DNA of 64,000 nucleotides from Loxodes magnus (GCA_946699065.1 CAMPDV010002158.1:1-64000); one strand, 5' to 3'. Counted from the first letter of the stretch, positions 39,715-53,999 are shown. Made by a program: numbers and translations. The notes: generated from the letters alone by a model not told the origin.

Positions 39715-42410
39715 CTTCTCGAAGCATACTCCATAATACTGAAACTCTATTTTCTTTTCTTACTTTACTTCTTCACTTTTCTAAATACTTATTACTTCTC
39801 AAAGCATACTCCATAATACTGAAACTCTATTTTCTTTTCTTGATTACTTCTTCGCTTTTCAAAATACTTATTACTTCTCAAAGCATACTACTTAAAACTG
39901 AAATTCTATCTTCTTTTCTTACTTACTTATTCACTTTTCTAAATACTTATTACTTCTCAAAGCATACTACTTAAAACTGAAATTCTATCTTCTATTCTTA
40001 CTTTACATCTTCACTTTTCTAAATACTTATTACTTCTCAAAGCATACTCCTTTAAACTGAAATTCTATCTTCTTTTCTTACTTTACATCTTCACTTTTCA
40101 AAATACTTAATACTTCTCAAAGCATACTACTTAAAACTGAAATTCTATCTTCTTTTCTTACTTTACTTCTTCACTTTTCTAAATACTTATTTAATCTCAA
40201 AGCATACTCATAAAACTGAAACGCTACTTTCTCTTCTTACTTTACTTCTTCACTTTTCTAAATACTTATTACTTATCAAAGCATGCTCCTTAAAACTGAA
40301 ATTCTATCTTTTTTTCTTACTTACTTCTTCACTTTTCTAAATACTTATTACTTCTCGAAGCATACTCCATAATACTGAAACTCTATTTTCTTTTCTTACT
40401 TTACTTCTTCACTTTTCTAAATACTTATTACTTCTCGAAGCATACTCCATAATACTGAAATTCTATCTTCTTTTCTTACTTTACTTATTCACTTTTCTAA
40501 ATATTAATTACTTATCAAAGCATGCTCTTTAAAACTGAAATTCTATCTTCTATTCTTACTTTACATCTTCACTTTTCTAAATACTTATTACTTCTCAAAG
40601 CATACTCCTTTAAACTGAAATTCTATCTTCTCTTCTTACTTTACTTCTTCACTTTTCTAAATACTTATTACTTCTCAAAGCATACTACTTAAAACTGAAA
40701 TTCTATCTTACTTTCTTACTTTACTTCTTCACTTTTCTAAATACTTATTACTTCTCAAAGCATACTCCTTTAAACTGAAAATCTATTTTCTTTTCTTACT
40801 TTACTTCTTCACTTTTCTAAATACTTAATACTTCTCAAAGCATACTCCATAATACTGAAACTCTATTTTCTTTTCTTACTTTACTTCTTCACTTTTCTAA
40901 ATACTTATTACTTCTCGAAGCATACTCCATAATACTGAAACTCTATTTTCTTTTCTTACTTTACTTCTTCACTTTTCTAAATACTTATTACTTATCAAAG
41001 CATACTCCTTTAAACTGAAACGCTACTTTCTCTTCTTACTTTACTTCTTCACTTTTCTAAATACTTATTACTTCTCAAAGCATACTCCTTTAAACTGAAA
41101 ATCTATTTTCTTTTCTTACTTTACTTCTTCACTTTTCTAAATACTTATTACTTCTCGAAGCATACTACTTAAAACTGAAATTCTACCTTCTATTCTTACT
41201 TTACTTCTTCACTTTTCTAAATACTTATTACTTCTCAAAGCATACTCCTTTAAACTGAAAATCTATTTTCTTTTCTTACTTTACTTCTTCACTTTTCTAA
41301 ATACTTATTACTTCTCAAAGCATACTCCTTAAAACTGAAATTCTACCTTCTTTTCTTACTTTACTTCTTCACTTTTCTAAATACTTATTACTTCTCAAAG
41401 CATACTCCTTTAAACTGAAACGCTACTTTCTCTTCTTACTTTACTTCTTCACTTTTCTAAATACTTATTACTTCTCAAAGCATACTCCTTTAAACTGAAA
41501 CTCTATTTTCTTTTCTTACTTTACTTCTTCACTTTTCTAAATATTAATTACTTATCAAAGCATGCTCCTTAAAACTGAAATTCTATTTTCTTTTCTTACT
41601 TACTTCTTCGCTTTTCTAAATACTTATTACTTCTCAAAGCATGCTCCTTAAAGCTGAAATTCTATCTTCTTTTCTTACTTTACATCTTCACTTTTCTAAA
41701 TACTTAATTACTTCTCAAAGCATACTACTTAAAACTGAAATTCTATCTTCTTTTCTTACTTTACTTATTCACTTTTCTAAATACTTATTACTTCTCAAAG
41801 CATACTCCTTTAAACTGAAACGCTACTTTCTCTTCTTACTTTACTTCTTCACTTTTCTAAATACTTATTACTTCTCAAAGCATGCTCCTTAAAACTGAAA
41901 TTCTATTTTCATTTCTTACTTTACTTCTTCACTTTTCTAAATACTTATTACTTCTCAAAGCATACTCCATAATACTGAAACTCTATTTTCTTTTCTTACT
42001 TTACTTCTTCACTTTTCTAAATACTTATTACTTATCAAAGCATGCTCCTTAAAACTGAAATTCTATTTTCTTTTCTTACTTTACTTCTTCACTTTTCTAA
42101 ATACTTATTACTTCTCGAAGCATACTCCATAATACTGAAACTCTATCTTCTTTTCTTACTTTACTTCTTCACTTTTCTAAATACTTATTACTTATCAAAG
42201 CATGCTCCTTAAAACTGAAATTCTATTTTCTTTTCTTACTTACTTCTTCGCTTTTCAAAATACTTATTACTTCTCAAAGCATACTACTTAAAACTGAAAT
42301 TCTATCTTCTTTTCTTAACTTACTTCTTCACTTTTCTAAATACTTATTACTTCTCGAAGCATACTACTTAAAACTGAAATTCTATCTTTTTTTCTTACTT
42401 TACTTCTTCA

Positions 42411-43462
42411 CTTTTCTAAATACTTAATTACTTCTCAAAGCATACTACTTAATATTGAAATTCTACCTTCTTTTCTTACTTTACTTCTTCACTTTTCTAA
42501 ATACTTATTACTTCTCAAAGCATACTACTTAATACTGAAATTCTATCTTCTTTTCTTACTTTACTTCTTCACTTTTCTAAATACTTATTACTTATCAAAG
42601 CATGCTCCTTAATACTGAAATTCTATCTTCTTTTCTTACTTTACTTCTTCACTTTTCTAAATACTTATTACTTCTCAAAGCATACTACTTAAAACTGAAA
42701 TTCTATCTTCTTTTCTTACTTTACTTCTTCACTTTTCTAAATACTTATTACTTCTCAAAGCATACTCCTTTAAACTGAAACGCTACTTTCTCTTCTTACT
42801 TTACTTCTTCACTTTTCTAAATACTTATTACTTCTCAAAGCATACTCCTTTAAACTGAAAATCTATTTTCTTTTCTTACTTTACTTCTTCACTTTTCTAA
42901 ATACTTAATTACTTCTCAAAGCATACTACTTAAAACTGAAATTCTATCTTACTTTCTTACTTTACTTCTTCACTTTTCTAAATACTTAATTACTTCTCAA
43001 AGCATACTACTTAATATTGAAATTCTACCTTCTTTTCTTACTTTACTTCTTCACTTTTCTAAATACTTATTACTTATCAAAGCATGCTCCTTAATACTGA
43101 AATTCTATCTTCTTTTCTTACTTTACTTCTTCACTTTTCTAAATACTTATTACTTCTCAAAGCATACTACTTAATACTGAAATTCTATCTTCTTTTCTTA
43201 CTTTACTTCTTCACTTTTCTAAATACTTATTACTTCTCAAAGCATACTACTTAAAACTGAAATTCTATCTTCTTTTCTTACTTTACTTCTTCACTTTTCT
43301 AAATACTTATTACTTCTCAAAGCATACTCCTTTAAACTGAAACGCTACTTTCTCTTCTTACTTTACTTCTTCACTTTTCTAAATACTTATTACTTCTCAA
43401 AGCATACTCCTTTAAACTGAAAATCTATTTTCTTTTCTTACTTTACTTCTTCACTTTTCTAA
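42411..43462 (+). repeat. 562-bp higher-order repeat with two monomers transposed
   Basis: AATATTGAAATTC lies at 42,451 and 43,013. Both copies continue with an E monomer, A and B. Directly after the marker, copy 1 has CTCAAAGCATACTACTTAATACTG then TTATCAAAGCATGCTCCTTAATACTG; copy 2 has these two monomers in the opposite order. Each is a rare TTAATACTG form, so they belong together. Confidence 0.8.
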
Positions 43463-43682
43463 ATACTTATTACTTCTCAAAGCATACTACTTAAAACTGA
43501 AATTCTATCTTCTTTTCTTACTTTACTTCTTCACTTTTCTAAATACTTATTACTTCTCAAAGCATACTCCTTTAAACTGAAACGCTACTTTCTCTTCTTA
43601 CTTTACTTCTTCACTTTTCTAAATACTTATTACTTCTCAAAGCATACTACTTAAAACTGAAATTCTATCTTCTTTTCTTAAC

Positions 43683-46600
43683 TTACTTCTTCACTTTTCT
43701 AAATACTTATTACTTCTCGAAGCATACTACTTAAAACTGAAATTCTATCTTTTTTTCTTATTTTACTTCTTCACTTTTCTAAATACTTAATTACTTCTCA
43801 AAGCATACTACTTAATATTGAAATTCTACCTTCTTTTCTTACTTTACTTCTTCACTTTTCTAAATACTTATTACTTATCAAAGCATGCTCCTTAAAACTG
43901 AAATTCTATCTTCTTTTCTTACTTTACTTCTTCACTTTTCTAAATACTTATTACTTCTCAAAGCATACTACTTAAAACTGAAATTCTATCTTCTTTTCTT
44001 ACTTTACTTCTTCACTTTTCTAAATACTTATTACTTCTCAAAGCATACTCCATAATACTGAAACTCTATTTTCTTTTCTTACTTTACTTCTTCACTTTTC
44101 TAAATACTTATTACTTATCAAAGCATGCTCCTTAAAACTGAAATTCTATTTTCTTTTCTTACTTTACTTCTTCACTTTTCTAAATACTTATTACTTCTCG
44201 AAGCATACTCCATAATACTGAAACTCTATCTTCTTTTCTTACTTTACTTCTTCACTTTTCTAAATAATTATTACTTATCAAAGCATGCTCCTTAAAACTG
44301 AAATTCTATTTTCTTTTCTTACTTACTTCTTCGCTTTTCTAAATACTTATTACTTCTCAAAGCATACTACTTAAAACTGAAATTCTATCTTCTTTTCTTA
44401 ACTTACTTCTTCACTTTTCTAAATACTTATTACTTATCAAAGCATGCTCCTTAAAACTGAAATTCTATTTTCTTTTCTTGATTACTTCTTCACTTTTCTA
44501 AATACTTATTACTTCTCAAAGCATACTCCATAATACTGAAACTCTATTTTCTTTTCTTACTTACTTCTTCGCTTTTCTAAATACTTATTACTTCTCAAAG
44601 CATACTCCTTTAAACTGAAAATCTATTTTCTTTTCTTACTTTACTTCTTCACTTTTCTAAATACTTATTACTTCTCAAAGCATACTACTTAAAACTGAAA
44701 TTCTATCTTTTTTTCTTACTTTACTTCTTCACTTTTCTAAATACTTATAACTTCTCAAAGCATACTCCTTTAAACTGAAACGCTACTTTCTCTTCTTACT
44801 TTACTTCTTCACTTTTCTAAATACTTATTACTTCTCAAAGCATACTCCTTTAAACTGAAAATCTATTTTCTTTTCTTACTTTACTTCTTCACTTTTCTAA
44901 ATACTTATTACTTCTCGAAGCATACTACTTAAAACTGAAATTCTATCTTTTTTTCTTACTTTACTTCTTCGCTTTTCAAAATACTTATTACTTCTCAAAG
45001 CATACTCCTTTAAACTGAAAATCTATTTTCTTTTCTTACTTTACTTCTTCACTTTTCTAAATACTTATTACTTCTCGAAGCATACTCCATAATACTGAAA
45101 TTCTATTTTCTTTTCTTACTTTACTTCTTCACTTTTCTAAATACTTATTACTTCTCAAAGCATACTCCTTAAAACTGAAATTCTATTTTCTTTTCTTACT
45201 TACTTCTTCGCTTTTCTAAATACTTATTACTTCTCAAAGCATACTCCTTTAAACTTAAAATCTATCTTCTCTTCTTACTTTACTTCTTCACTTTTCTAAA
45301 TACTTATTACTTCTCAAAGCATACTCCTTTAAACTGAAATTCTATCTTCTTTTCTTACTTTACTTCTTCACTTTTCTAAATACTTATTACTTCTCAAAGC
45401 ATACTCCTTTAAACTGAAACGCTACTTTCTCTTCTTACTTTACTTCTTCACTTTTCTAAATACTTATTACTTCTCAAAGCATACTCCTTTAAACTGAAAA
45501 TCTATTTTCTTTTCTTACTTACTTCTTCGCTTTTCAAAATACTTATTACTTATCAAAGCATGCTCCTTAAAACTGAAATTCTATTTTCTTTTCTTACTTA
45601 CTTCTTCGCTTTTCTAAATACTTATTACTTCTCAAAGCATGCTCCTTAAAACTGAAATTCTATTTTCTTTTCTTACTTTACTTCTTCACTTTTCTAAATA
45701 CTTATTACTTCTCAAAGCATACTCCTTTAAACTGAAAATCTATTTTCTTTTCTTACTTTACTTCTTCACTTTTCTAAATACTTATTACTTCTCGAAGCAT
45801 ACTACTTAAAACTGAAATTCTATCTTTTTTTCTTACTTTACTTCTTCACTTTTCTAAATACTTAATTACTTCTCAAAGCATACTACTTAATATTGAAATT
45901 CTACCTTCTTTTCTTACTTTACTTCTTCACTTTTCTAAATACTTATTACTTATCAAAGCATGCTCCTTAAAACTGAAATTCTATCTTCTTTTCTTACTTT
46001 ACTTCTTCACTTTTCTAAATACTTATTACTTCTCAAAGCATACTACTTAAAACTGAAATTCTATCTTCTTTTCTTACTTTACTTCTTCACTTTTCTAAAT
46101 ACTTATTACTTCTCAAAGCATACTCCATAATACTGAAACTCTATTTTCTTTTCTTACTTTACTTCTTCACTTTTCTAAATACTTATTACTTATCAAAGCA
46201 TGCTCCTTAAAACTGAAATTCTATTTTCTTTTCTTACTTTACTTCTTCACTTTTCTAAATACTTATTACTTCTCGAAGCATACTCCATAATACTGAAACT
46301 CTATCTTCTTTTCTTACTTTACTTCTTCACTTTTCTAAATAATTATTACTTATCAAAGCATGCTCCTTAAAACTGAAATTCTATTTTCTTTTCTTACTTA
46401 CTTCTTCGCTTTTCTAAATACTTATTACTTCTCAAAGCATACTACTTAAAACTGAAATTCTATCTTCTTTTCTTAACTTACTTCTTCACTTTTCTAAATA
46501 CTTATTACTTATCAAAGCATGCTCCTTAAAACTGAAATTCTATTTTCTTTTCTTGATTACTTCTTCACTTTTCTAAATACTTATTACTTCTCAAAGCATA

Positions 46601-48450
46601 CTCCATAATACTGAAACTCTATTTTCTTTTCTTACTTACTTCTTCGCTTTTCTAAATACTTATTACTTCTCAAAGCATACTCCTTTAAACTGAAAATCTA
46701 TTTTCTTTTCTTACTTTACTTCTTCACTTTTCTAAATACTTATTACTTCTCAAAGCATACTACTTAAAACTGAAATTCTATCTTTTTTTCTTACTTTACT
46801 TCTTCACTTTTCTAAATACTTATAACTTCTCAAAGCATACTCCTTTAAACTGAAACGCTACTTTCTCTTCTTACTTTACTTCTTCACTTTTCTAAATACT
46901 TATTACTTCTCAAAGCATACTCCTTTAAACTGAAAATCTATTTTCTTTTCTTACTTTACTTCTTCACTTTTCTAAATACTTATTACTTCTCGAAGCATAC
47001 TACTTAAAACTGAAATTCTATCTTTTTTTCTTACTTTACTTCTTCGCTTTTCAAAATACTTATTACTTCTCAAAGCATACTCCTTTAAACTGAAAATCTA
47101 TTTTCTTTTCTTACTTTACTTCTTCACTTTTCTAAATACTTATTACTTCTCGAAGCATACTCCATAATACTGAAATTCTATTTTCTTTTCTTACTTTACT
47201 TCTTCACTTTTCTAAATACTTATTACTTCTCAAAGCATACTCCTTAAAACTGAAATTCTATTTTCTTTTCTTACTTACTTCTTCGCTTTTCTAAATACTT
47301 ATTACTTCTCAAAGCATACTCCTTTAAACTTAAAATCTATCTTCTCTTCTTACTTTACTTCTTCACTTTTCTAAATACTTATTACTTCTCAAAGCATACT
47401 CCTTTAAACTGAAATTCTATCTTCTTTTCTTACTTTACTTCTTCACTTTTCTAAATACTTATTACTTCTCAAAGCATACTCCTTTAAACTGAAACGCTAC
47501 TTTCTCTTCTTACTTTACTTCTTCACTTTTCTAAATACTTATTACTTCTCAAAGCATACTCCTTAAAACTGAAATTCTATTTTCTTTTCTTACTTACTTC
47601 TTCGCTTTTCTAAATACTTATTACTTCTCAAAGCATACTCCTTTAAACTTAAAATCTATCTTCTCTTCTTACTTTACTTCTTCACTTTTCTAAATACTTA
47701 TTACTTCTCAAAGCATACTCCTTTAAACTGAAATTCTATCTTCTTTTCTTACTTTACTTCTTCACTTTTCTAAATACTTATTACTTCTCAAAGCATACTC
47801 CTTTAAACTGAAACGCTACTTTCTCTTCTTACTTTACTTCTTCACTTTTCTAAATACTTATTACTTCTCAAAGCATACTCCTTTAAACTGAAAATCTATT
47901 TTCTTTTCTTACTTACTTCTTCGCTTTTCAAAATACTTATTACTTATCAAAGCATGCTCCTTAAAACTGAAATTCTATTTTCTTTTCTTACTTACTTCTT
48001 CGCTTTTCTAAATACTTATTACTTCTCAAAGCATGCTCCTTAAAACTGAAATTCTATTTTCTTTTCTTACTTTACTTCTTCACTTTTCTAAATACTTATT
48101 ACTTCTCAAAGCATACTCCTTTAAACTGAAAATCTATTTTCTTTTCTTACTTTACTTCTTCACTTTTCTAAATACTTATTACTTCTCGAAGCATACTACT
48201 TAAAACTGAAATTCTATCTTTTTTTCTTACTTTACTTCTTCACTTTTCTAAATACTTAATTACTTCTCAAAGCATACTACTTAATATTGAAATTCTACCT
48301 TCTTTTCTTACTTTACTTCTTCACTTTTCTAAATACTTATTACTTATCAAAGCATGCTCCTTAATACTGAAATTCTATCTTCTTTTCTTACTTTACTTCT
48401 TCACTTTTCTAAATACTTATTACTTCTCAAAGCATACTACTTAAAACTGA
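43683..48450 (+). repeat. 2,075-bp higher-order repeat, three copies
   Basis: Bases 43,683-45,489 match 45,758-47,564 at exactly 2,075 bp. A private variant, CTAAATAATTATTAC (44,266 and 46,341), and AATATTGAAATTC (43,816 and 45,891) confirm the shift. Near 47,249-47,886 a 319-bp, four-monomer segment is tandemly doubled, so the third copy follows at 2,394 (2,075 + 319) and continues to about 48,450. One point difference near the start is TTATTTTAC against TTACTTTAC. Confidence 0.85.
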
Positions 48451-48479
48451 AATTCTATCTTTTTTTCTTACTTACTTCT

Positions 48480-51406
48480 TCACTTTTCTAAATACTTATT
48501 ACTTCTCAAAGCATACTCCTTTAAACTGAAATTCTATCTTCTTTTCTTACTTTACTTCTTCACTTTTCTAAATACTTATTACTTCTCAAAGCATACTCCA
48601 TAATACTGAAACTCTATCTTCTTTTCTTACTTTACTTCTTCGCTTTTCTAAATACTTATTACTTCTCAAAGCATGCTCCTTAAAACTGAAATTCTATTTT
48701 CTTTTCTTACTTACTTCTTCGCTTTTCTAAATACTTATTACTTCTCAAAGCATACTCCTTTAAACTTAAAATCTATCTTCTCTTCTTACTTTACTTCTTC
48801 ACTTTTCTAAATACTTATTACTTCTCGAAGCATACTCCTTTAAACTGAAATTCTATCTTCTTTTCTTACTTTACTTCTTCACTTTTCTAAATACTTATTA
48901 CTTCTCAAAGCATACTACTTAAAACTGAAATTCTATCTTCTTTTCTTACTTACTTCTTCACTTTTCTAAATACTTATTACTTCTCAAAGCATACTACTTA
49001 ATATTGAAATTCTACCTTCTTTTCTTACTTTACTTCTTCACTTTTCTAAATACTTATTACTTCTCAAAGCATACTCCATAATACTGAAACTCTATCTTCT
49101 TTTCTTACTTTACTTCTTCGCTTTTCTAAATACTTATTACTTCTCAAAGCATGCTCCTTAAAACTGAAATTCTATTTTCTTTTCTTACTTACTTCTTCGC
49201 TTTTCTAAATACTTATTACTTCTCAAAGCATACTCCTTTAAACTTAAAATCTATCTTCTCTTCTTACTTTACTTCTTCACTTTTCTAAATACTTATTACT
49301 TCTCAAAGCATACTCCTTAAAACTGAAAATCTATTTTCTTTTCTTACTTTACTTCTTCACTTTTCTAAATACTTATTACTTCTCAAAGCATACTCCTTTA
49401 AACTGAAACGCTACTTTCTCTTCTTAACTTACTTCTTCACTTTTCTAAATACTTATTACTTCTCAAAGCATACTCCTTTAAACTGAAACGCTACTTTCTC
49501 TTCTTACTTTACTTCTTCACTTTTCTAAATACTTATTACTTCTCAAAGCATACTCCTTTAAACTGAAACGCTACTTTCTCTTCTTACTTTACTTATTCAC
49601 TTTTCTAAATACTTATTACTTCTCAAAGCATACTCCTTTAAACTGAAACGCTACTTTCTCTTCTTAACTTACTTCTTCACTTTTCTAAATACTTATTACT
49701 TCTCAAAGCATACTACTTAAAACTGAAATTCTATCTTTTTTTCTTACTTACTTCTTCACTTTTCTAAATACTTATTACTTCTCAAAGCATACTCCTTTAA
49801 ACTGAAACGCTACTTTCTCTTCTTAACTTACTTCTTCACTTTTCTAAATACTTATTACTTCTCAAAGCATACTCCTTTAAACTGAAAATCTATTTTCTTT
49901 TCTTACTTTACTTCTTCACTTTTCTAAATACTTATTACTTCTCAAAGCATACTCCTTTAAACTGAAACGCTACTTTCTCTTCTTACTTTACTTATTCACT
50001 TTTCTAAATACTTATTACTTCTCAAAGCATACTCCTTTAAACTGAAACGCTACTTTCTCTTCTTAACTTACTTCTTCACTTTTCTAAATACTTATTACTT
50101 CTCAAAGCATACTCCTTTAAACTGAAAATCTATTTTCTTTTCTTACTTTACTTCTTCACTTTTCTAAATACTTATTACTTCTCAAAGCATACTCCTTTAA
50201 ACTGAAACGCTACTTTCTCTTCTTAACTTACTTCTTCACTTTTCTAAATACTTATTACTTATCAAAGCATGCTCCTTAATACTGAAATTCTATCTTCTTT
50301 TCTTACTTTACTTCTTCACTTTTCTAAATACTTATTACTTCTCAAAGCATACTACTTAAAACTGAAATTCTATCTTCTTTTCTTACTTTACTTCTTCACT
50401 TTTCTAAATACTTATTACTTCTCAAAGCATACTCCTTTAAACTGAAATTCTATCTTCTTTTCTTACTTTACTTCTTCACTTTTCTAAATACTTATTACTT
50501 CTCAAAGCATACTCCATAATACTGAAACTCTATCTTCTTTTCTTACTTTACTTCTTCGCTTTTCTAAATACTTATTACTTCTCAAAGCATGCTCCTTAAA
50601 ACTGAAATTCTATTTTCTTTTCTTACTTACTTCTTCGCTTTTCTAAATACTTATTACTTCTCAAAGCATACTCCTTTAAACTTAAAATCTATCTTCTCTT
50701 CTTACTTTACTTCTTCACTTTTCTAAATACTTATTACTTCTCAAAGCATACTCCTTTAAACTGAAATTCTATCTTCTTTTCTTACTTTACTTCTTCACTT
50801 TTCTAAATACTTTTTACTTCTCAAAGCATACTACTTAAAACTGAAATTCTATCTTTTTTTCTTACTTACTTCTTCACTTTTCTAAATACTTATTACTTCT
50901 CAAAGCATACTACTTAATATTGAAATTCTACCTTCTTTTCTTACTTTACTTCTTCACTTTTCTAAATACTTATTACTTCTCAAAGCATACTCCATAATAC
51001 TGAAACTCTATCTTCTTTTCTTACTTTACTTCTTCGCTTTTCTAAATACTTATTACTTCTCAAAGCATGCTCCTTAAAACTGAAATTCTATTTTCTTTTC
51101 TTACTTACTTCTTCGCTTTTCTAAATACTTATTACTTCTCAAAGCATACTCCTTTAAACTTAAAATCTATCTTCTCTTCTTACTTTACTTCTTCACTTTT
51201 CTAAATACTTATTACTTCTCAAAGCATACTCCTTAAAACTGAAAATCTATTTTCTTTTCTTACTTTACTTCTTCACTTTTCTAAATACTTATTACTTCTC
51301 AAAGCATACTCCTTTAAACTGAAACGCTACTTTCTCTTCTTAACTTACTTCTTCACTTTTCTAAATACTTATTACTTCTCAAAGCATACTCCTTTAAACT
51401 GAAAAT
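48480..51406 (+). repeat. 1,916-bp higher-order repeat
   Basis: Bases 48,480-49,490 match 50,396-51,406. CCATAATACTG (48,599 and 50,515) and AATATTGAAATTC (49,001 and 50,917) are both 1,916 bp apart. Copy differences are small: CTCGAAGC against CTCAAAGC near 48,837, and TACTTTTTAC near 50,810 in place of TACTTATTAC. The space between, 49,491-50,395, holds a younger local repeat. Confidence 0.8.
49400..50250 (+). repeat. Class A-rich local repeat, ~399-bp shift
   Basis: Class A monomers (AAACGCTAC with TCTCTTCTTAAC or TCTCTTCTTAC) are packed here more densely than elsewhere, broken by single B and E units. The unit with TTTACTTATTCAC lies at 49,590 and 49,990, about five monomers apart. This region has the highest local density of ACGC-type CpG that I noticed in the window. 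Confidence 0.7.
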
Positions 51407-52164
51407 CTATTTTCTTTTCTTACTTTACTTCTTCACTTTTCTAAATACTTATTACTTCTCAAAGCATACTCCTTTAAAATGAAACGCTACTTTCTCTTCT
51501 TACTTTACTTATTCACTTTTCTAAATACTTATTACTTCTCAAAGCATACTCCTTTAAACTGAAACGCTACTTTCTCTTCTTAACTTACTTCTTCACTTTT
51601 CTAAATACTTATTACTTCTCGAAGCATACTACTTAAAACTGAAATTCTATCATTTTTTCTTACTTTACTTCTTCACTTTTCTAAATACTTAATTACTTCT
51701 CAAAGCATACTACTTAATATTGAAATTCTACCTTCTTTTCTTACTTTACTTCTTCACTTTTCTAAATACTTATTACTTCTCAAAGCATACTCCTTTAAAC
51801 TGAAATTCTATCTTACTTTCTTACTTTACTTCTTCACTTTTCTAAATACTTATTACTTCTCAAAGCATACTACTTAAAACTGAAATTCTATCTTCTTTTC
51901 TTACTTTACTTCTTCACTTTTCTAAATACTTATTACTTCTCAAAGCATACTACTTAAAACTGAAATTCTATATTCTTTTCTTAACTTACTTCTTCACTTT
52001 TCTAAATACTTATTACTTCTCAAAGCATACTACTTAAAACTGAAATTCTATATTCTTTTCTTAACTTACTTCTTCACTTTTCTAAATACTTAATACTTCT
52101 AAAATCATACTCCTTTAAACTGAAATTCTACCTTCTTTTCTTGATTACTTCTTCACTTTTCTAA
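51407..52164 (+). repeat. Mosaic satellite region
   Basis: Mixed monomers, including another A/TTATTCAC pair, one AATATTGAAATTC unit, CTTACTTTCTTAC and two adjacent TATATTC units. The variant TATCATTTTTTC near 51,650 is a private point change. No gene or insertion is visible. Confidence 0.65.
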
Positions 52165-53999
52165 ATACTTATTACTTCTCAAAGCATACTCCATAATACT
52201 GAAACTCTATTTTCTTTTCTTACTTTACTTCTTCACTTTTCTAAATACTTATTACTTCTCGAAGCATACTACTTAAAACTGAAATTCTATCTTTTTTTCT
52301 TACTTACTTCTTCACTTTTCTAAATACTTATTACTTCTCAAAGCATACTCCTTTAAACTGAAATTCTATCTTCTTTTCTTACTTTACTTCTTCACTTTTC
52401 TAAATACTTATTACTTCTCAAAGCATACTACTTAATATTGAAATTCTACCTTCTTTTCTTACTTTACTTCTTCACTTTTCTAAATACTTATTACTTCTCA
52501 AAGCATACTCCATAATACTGAAACTCTATCTTCTTTTCTTACTTTACTTCTTCGCTTTTCTAAATACTTATTACTTCTCAAAGCATGCTCCTTAAAACTG
52601 AAATTCTATTTTCTTTTCTTACTTACTTCTTCGCTTTTCTAAATACTTATTACTTCTCAAAGCATACTCCTTTAAACTTAAAATCTATCTTCTCTTCTTA
52701 CTTTACTTCTTCACTTTTCTAAATACTTATTACTTCTCAAAGCATACTCCATAATACTGAAACTCTATTTTCTTTTCTTACTTTACTTCTTCACTTTTCT
52801 AAATACTTATTACTTCTCGAAGCATACTACTTAAAACTGAAATTCTATCTTTTTTTCTTACTTACTTCTTCACTTTTCTAAATACTTATTACTTCTCAAA
52901 GCATACTCCTTTAAACTGAAATTCTATCTTCTTTTCTTACTTTACTTCTTCACTTTTCTAAATACTTATTACTTCTCAAAGCATACTACTTAATATTGAA
53001 ATTCTACCTTCTTTTCTTACTTTACTTCTTCACTTTTCTAAATACTTATTACTTCTCAAAGCATACTCCATAATACTGAAACTCTATCTTCTTTTCTTAC
53101 TTTACTTCTTCGCTTTTCTAAATACTTATTACTTCTCAAAGCATGCTCCTTAAAACTGAAATTCTATTTTCTTTTCTTACTTACTTCTTCGCTTTTCTAA
53201 ATACTTATTACTTCTCAAAGCATACTCCTTAAAACTGAAATTCTATCTTCTTTTCTTACTTTACTTCTTCACTTTTCTAAATACTTATTACTTCTCAAAG
53301 CATACTACTTAAAACTGAAATTCTATCTTCTTTTCTTACTTTACTTCTTCACTTTTCTAAATACTTATTACTTCTCAAAGCATACTCCATAATACTGAAA
53401 CTCTATTTTCTTTTCTTACTTTACTTCTTCACTTTTCTAAATACTTATTACTTATCAAAGCATACTCCATAATACTGAAACTCTATTTTCTTTTCTTACT
53501 TTACTTCTTCACTTTTCTAAATACTTATTACTTCTCGAAGCATACTACTTAAAACTGAAATTCTATCTTTTTTTCTTACTTACTTCTTCACTTTTCTAAA
53601 TACTTATTACTTCTCAAAGCATACTCCTTTAAACTGAAATTCTATCTTCTTTTCTTACTTTACTTCTTCACTTTTCTAAATACTTATTACTTCTCAAAGC
53701 ATACTACTTAATATTGAAATTCTACCTTCTTTTCTTACTTTACTTCTTCACTTTTCTAAATACTTATTACTTCTCAAAGCATACTCCATAATACTGAAAC
53801 TCTATCTTCTTTTCTTACTTTACTTCTTCACTTTTCTAAATACTTATTACTTCTCAAAGCATGCTCCTTAAAACTGAAATTCTATTTTCTTTTCTTACTT
53901 ACTTCTTCGCTTTTCTAAATACTTATTACTTCTCAAAGCATACTCCTTTAAACTTAAAATCTATCTTCTCTTCTTACTTTACTTCTTCACTTTTCTAAA
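52165..53999 (+). repeat. Seven- to nine-monomer higher-order repeat, shifts 558 and 718 bp
   Basis: CTCGAAGCATACTACTTAAAAC lies with its GAAG at 52,261, 52,819 and 53,537. In all three copies it is preceded by a C monomer and followed by a 79-bp unit, CTTTAAACTGAAATTC, AATATTGAAATTC, CCATAATACTG with CTATCTTC, a GCATGC unit and a 79-bp CGC unit. The middle copy carries two extra monomers (718 = 558 + 160). The same series of units is also the core of the 1,916-bp repeat to the left. Confidence 0.8.

Larger units (their letters stand above)
35690..42290 (+). repeat. Long-range duplicated block, left copy (~20 kb apart)
   Basis: This segment returns at 55,262-62,345. The shift is 19,571-19,573 for 35.7-37.9 kb (markers TTGATTAC at 35,842/55,414, TTTAATCTC at 36,191/55,764, TACTACTC at 37,313/56,884). 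It is 19,972 for 38.7-39.9 kb and 20,055 at 41.5-42.2 kb (ATTAATTACTTATC at 41,551/61,606; CGAAG at 42,116/62,171). The jumps of 400 and about 81 bp equal whole monomers. The match is broken internally where monomer classes have been swapped. Confidence 0.8.
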
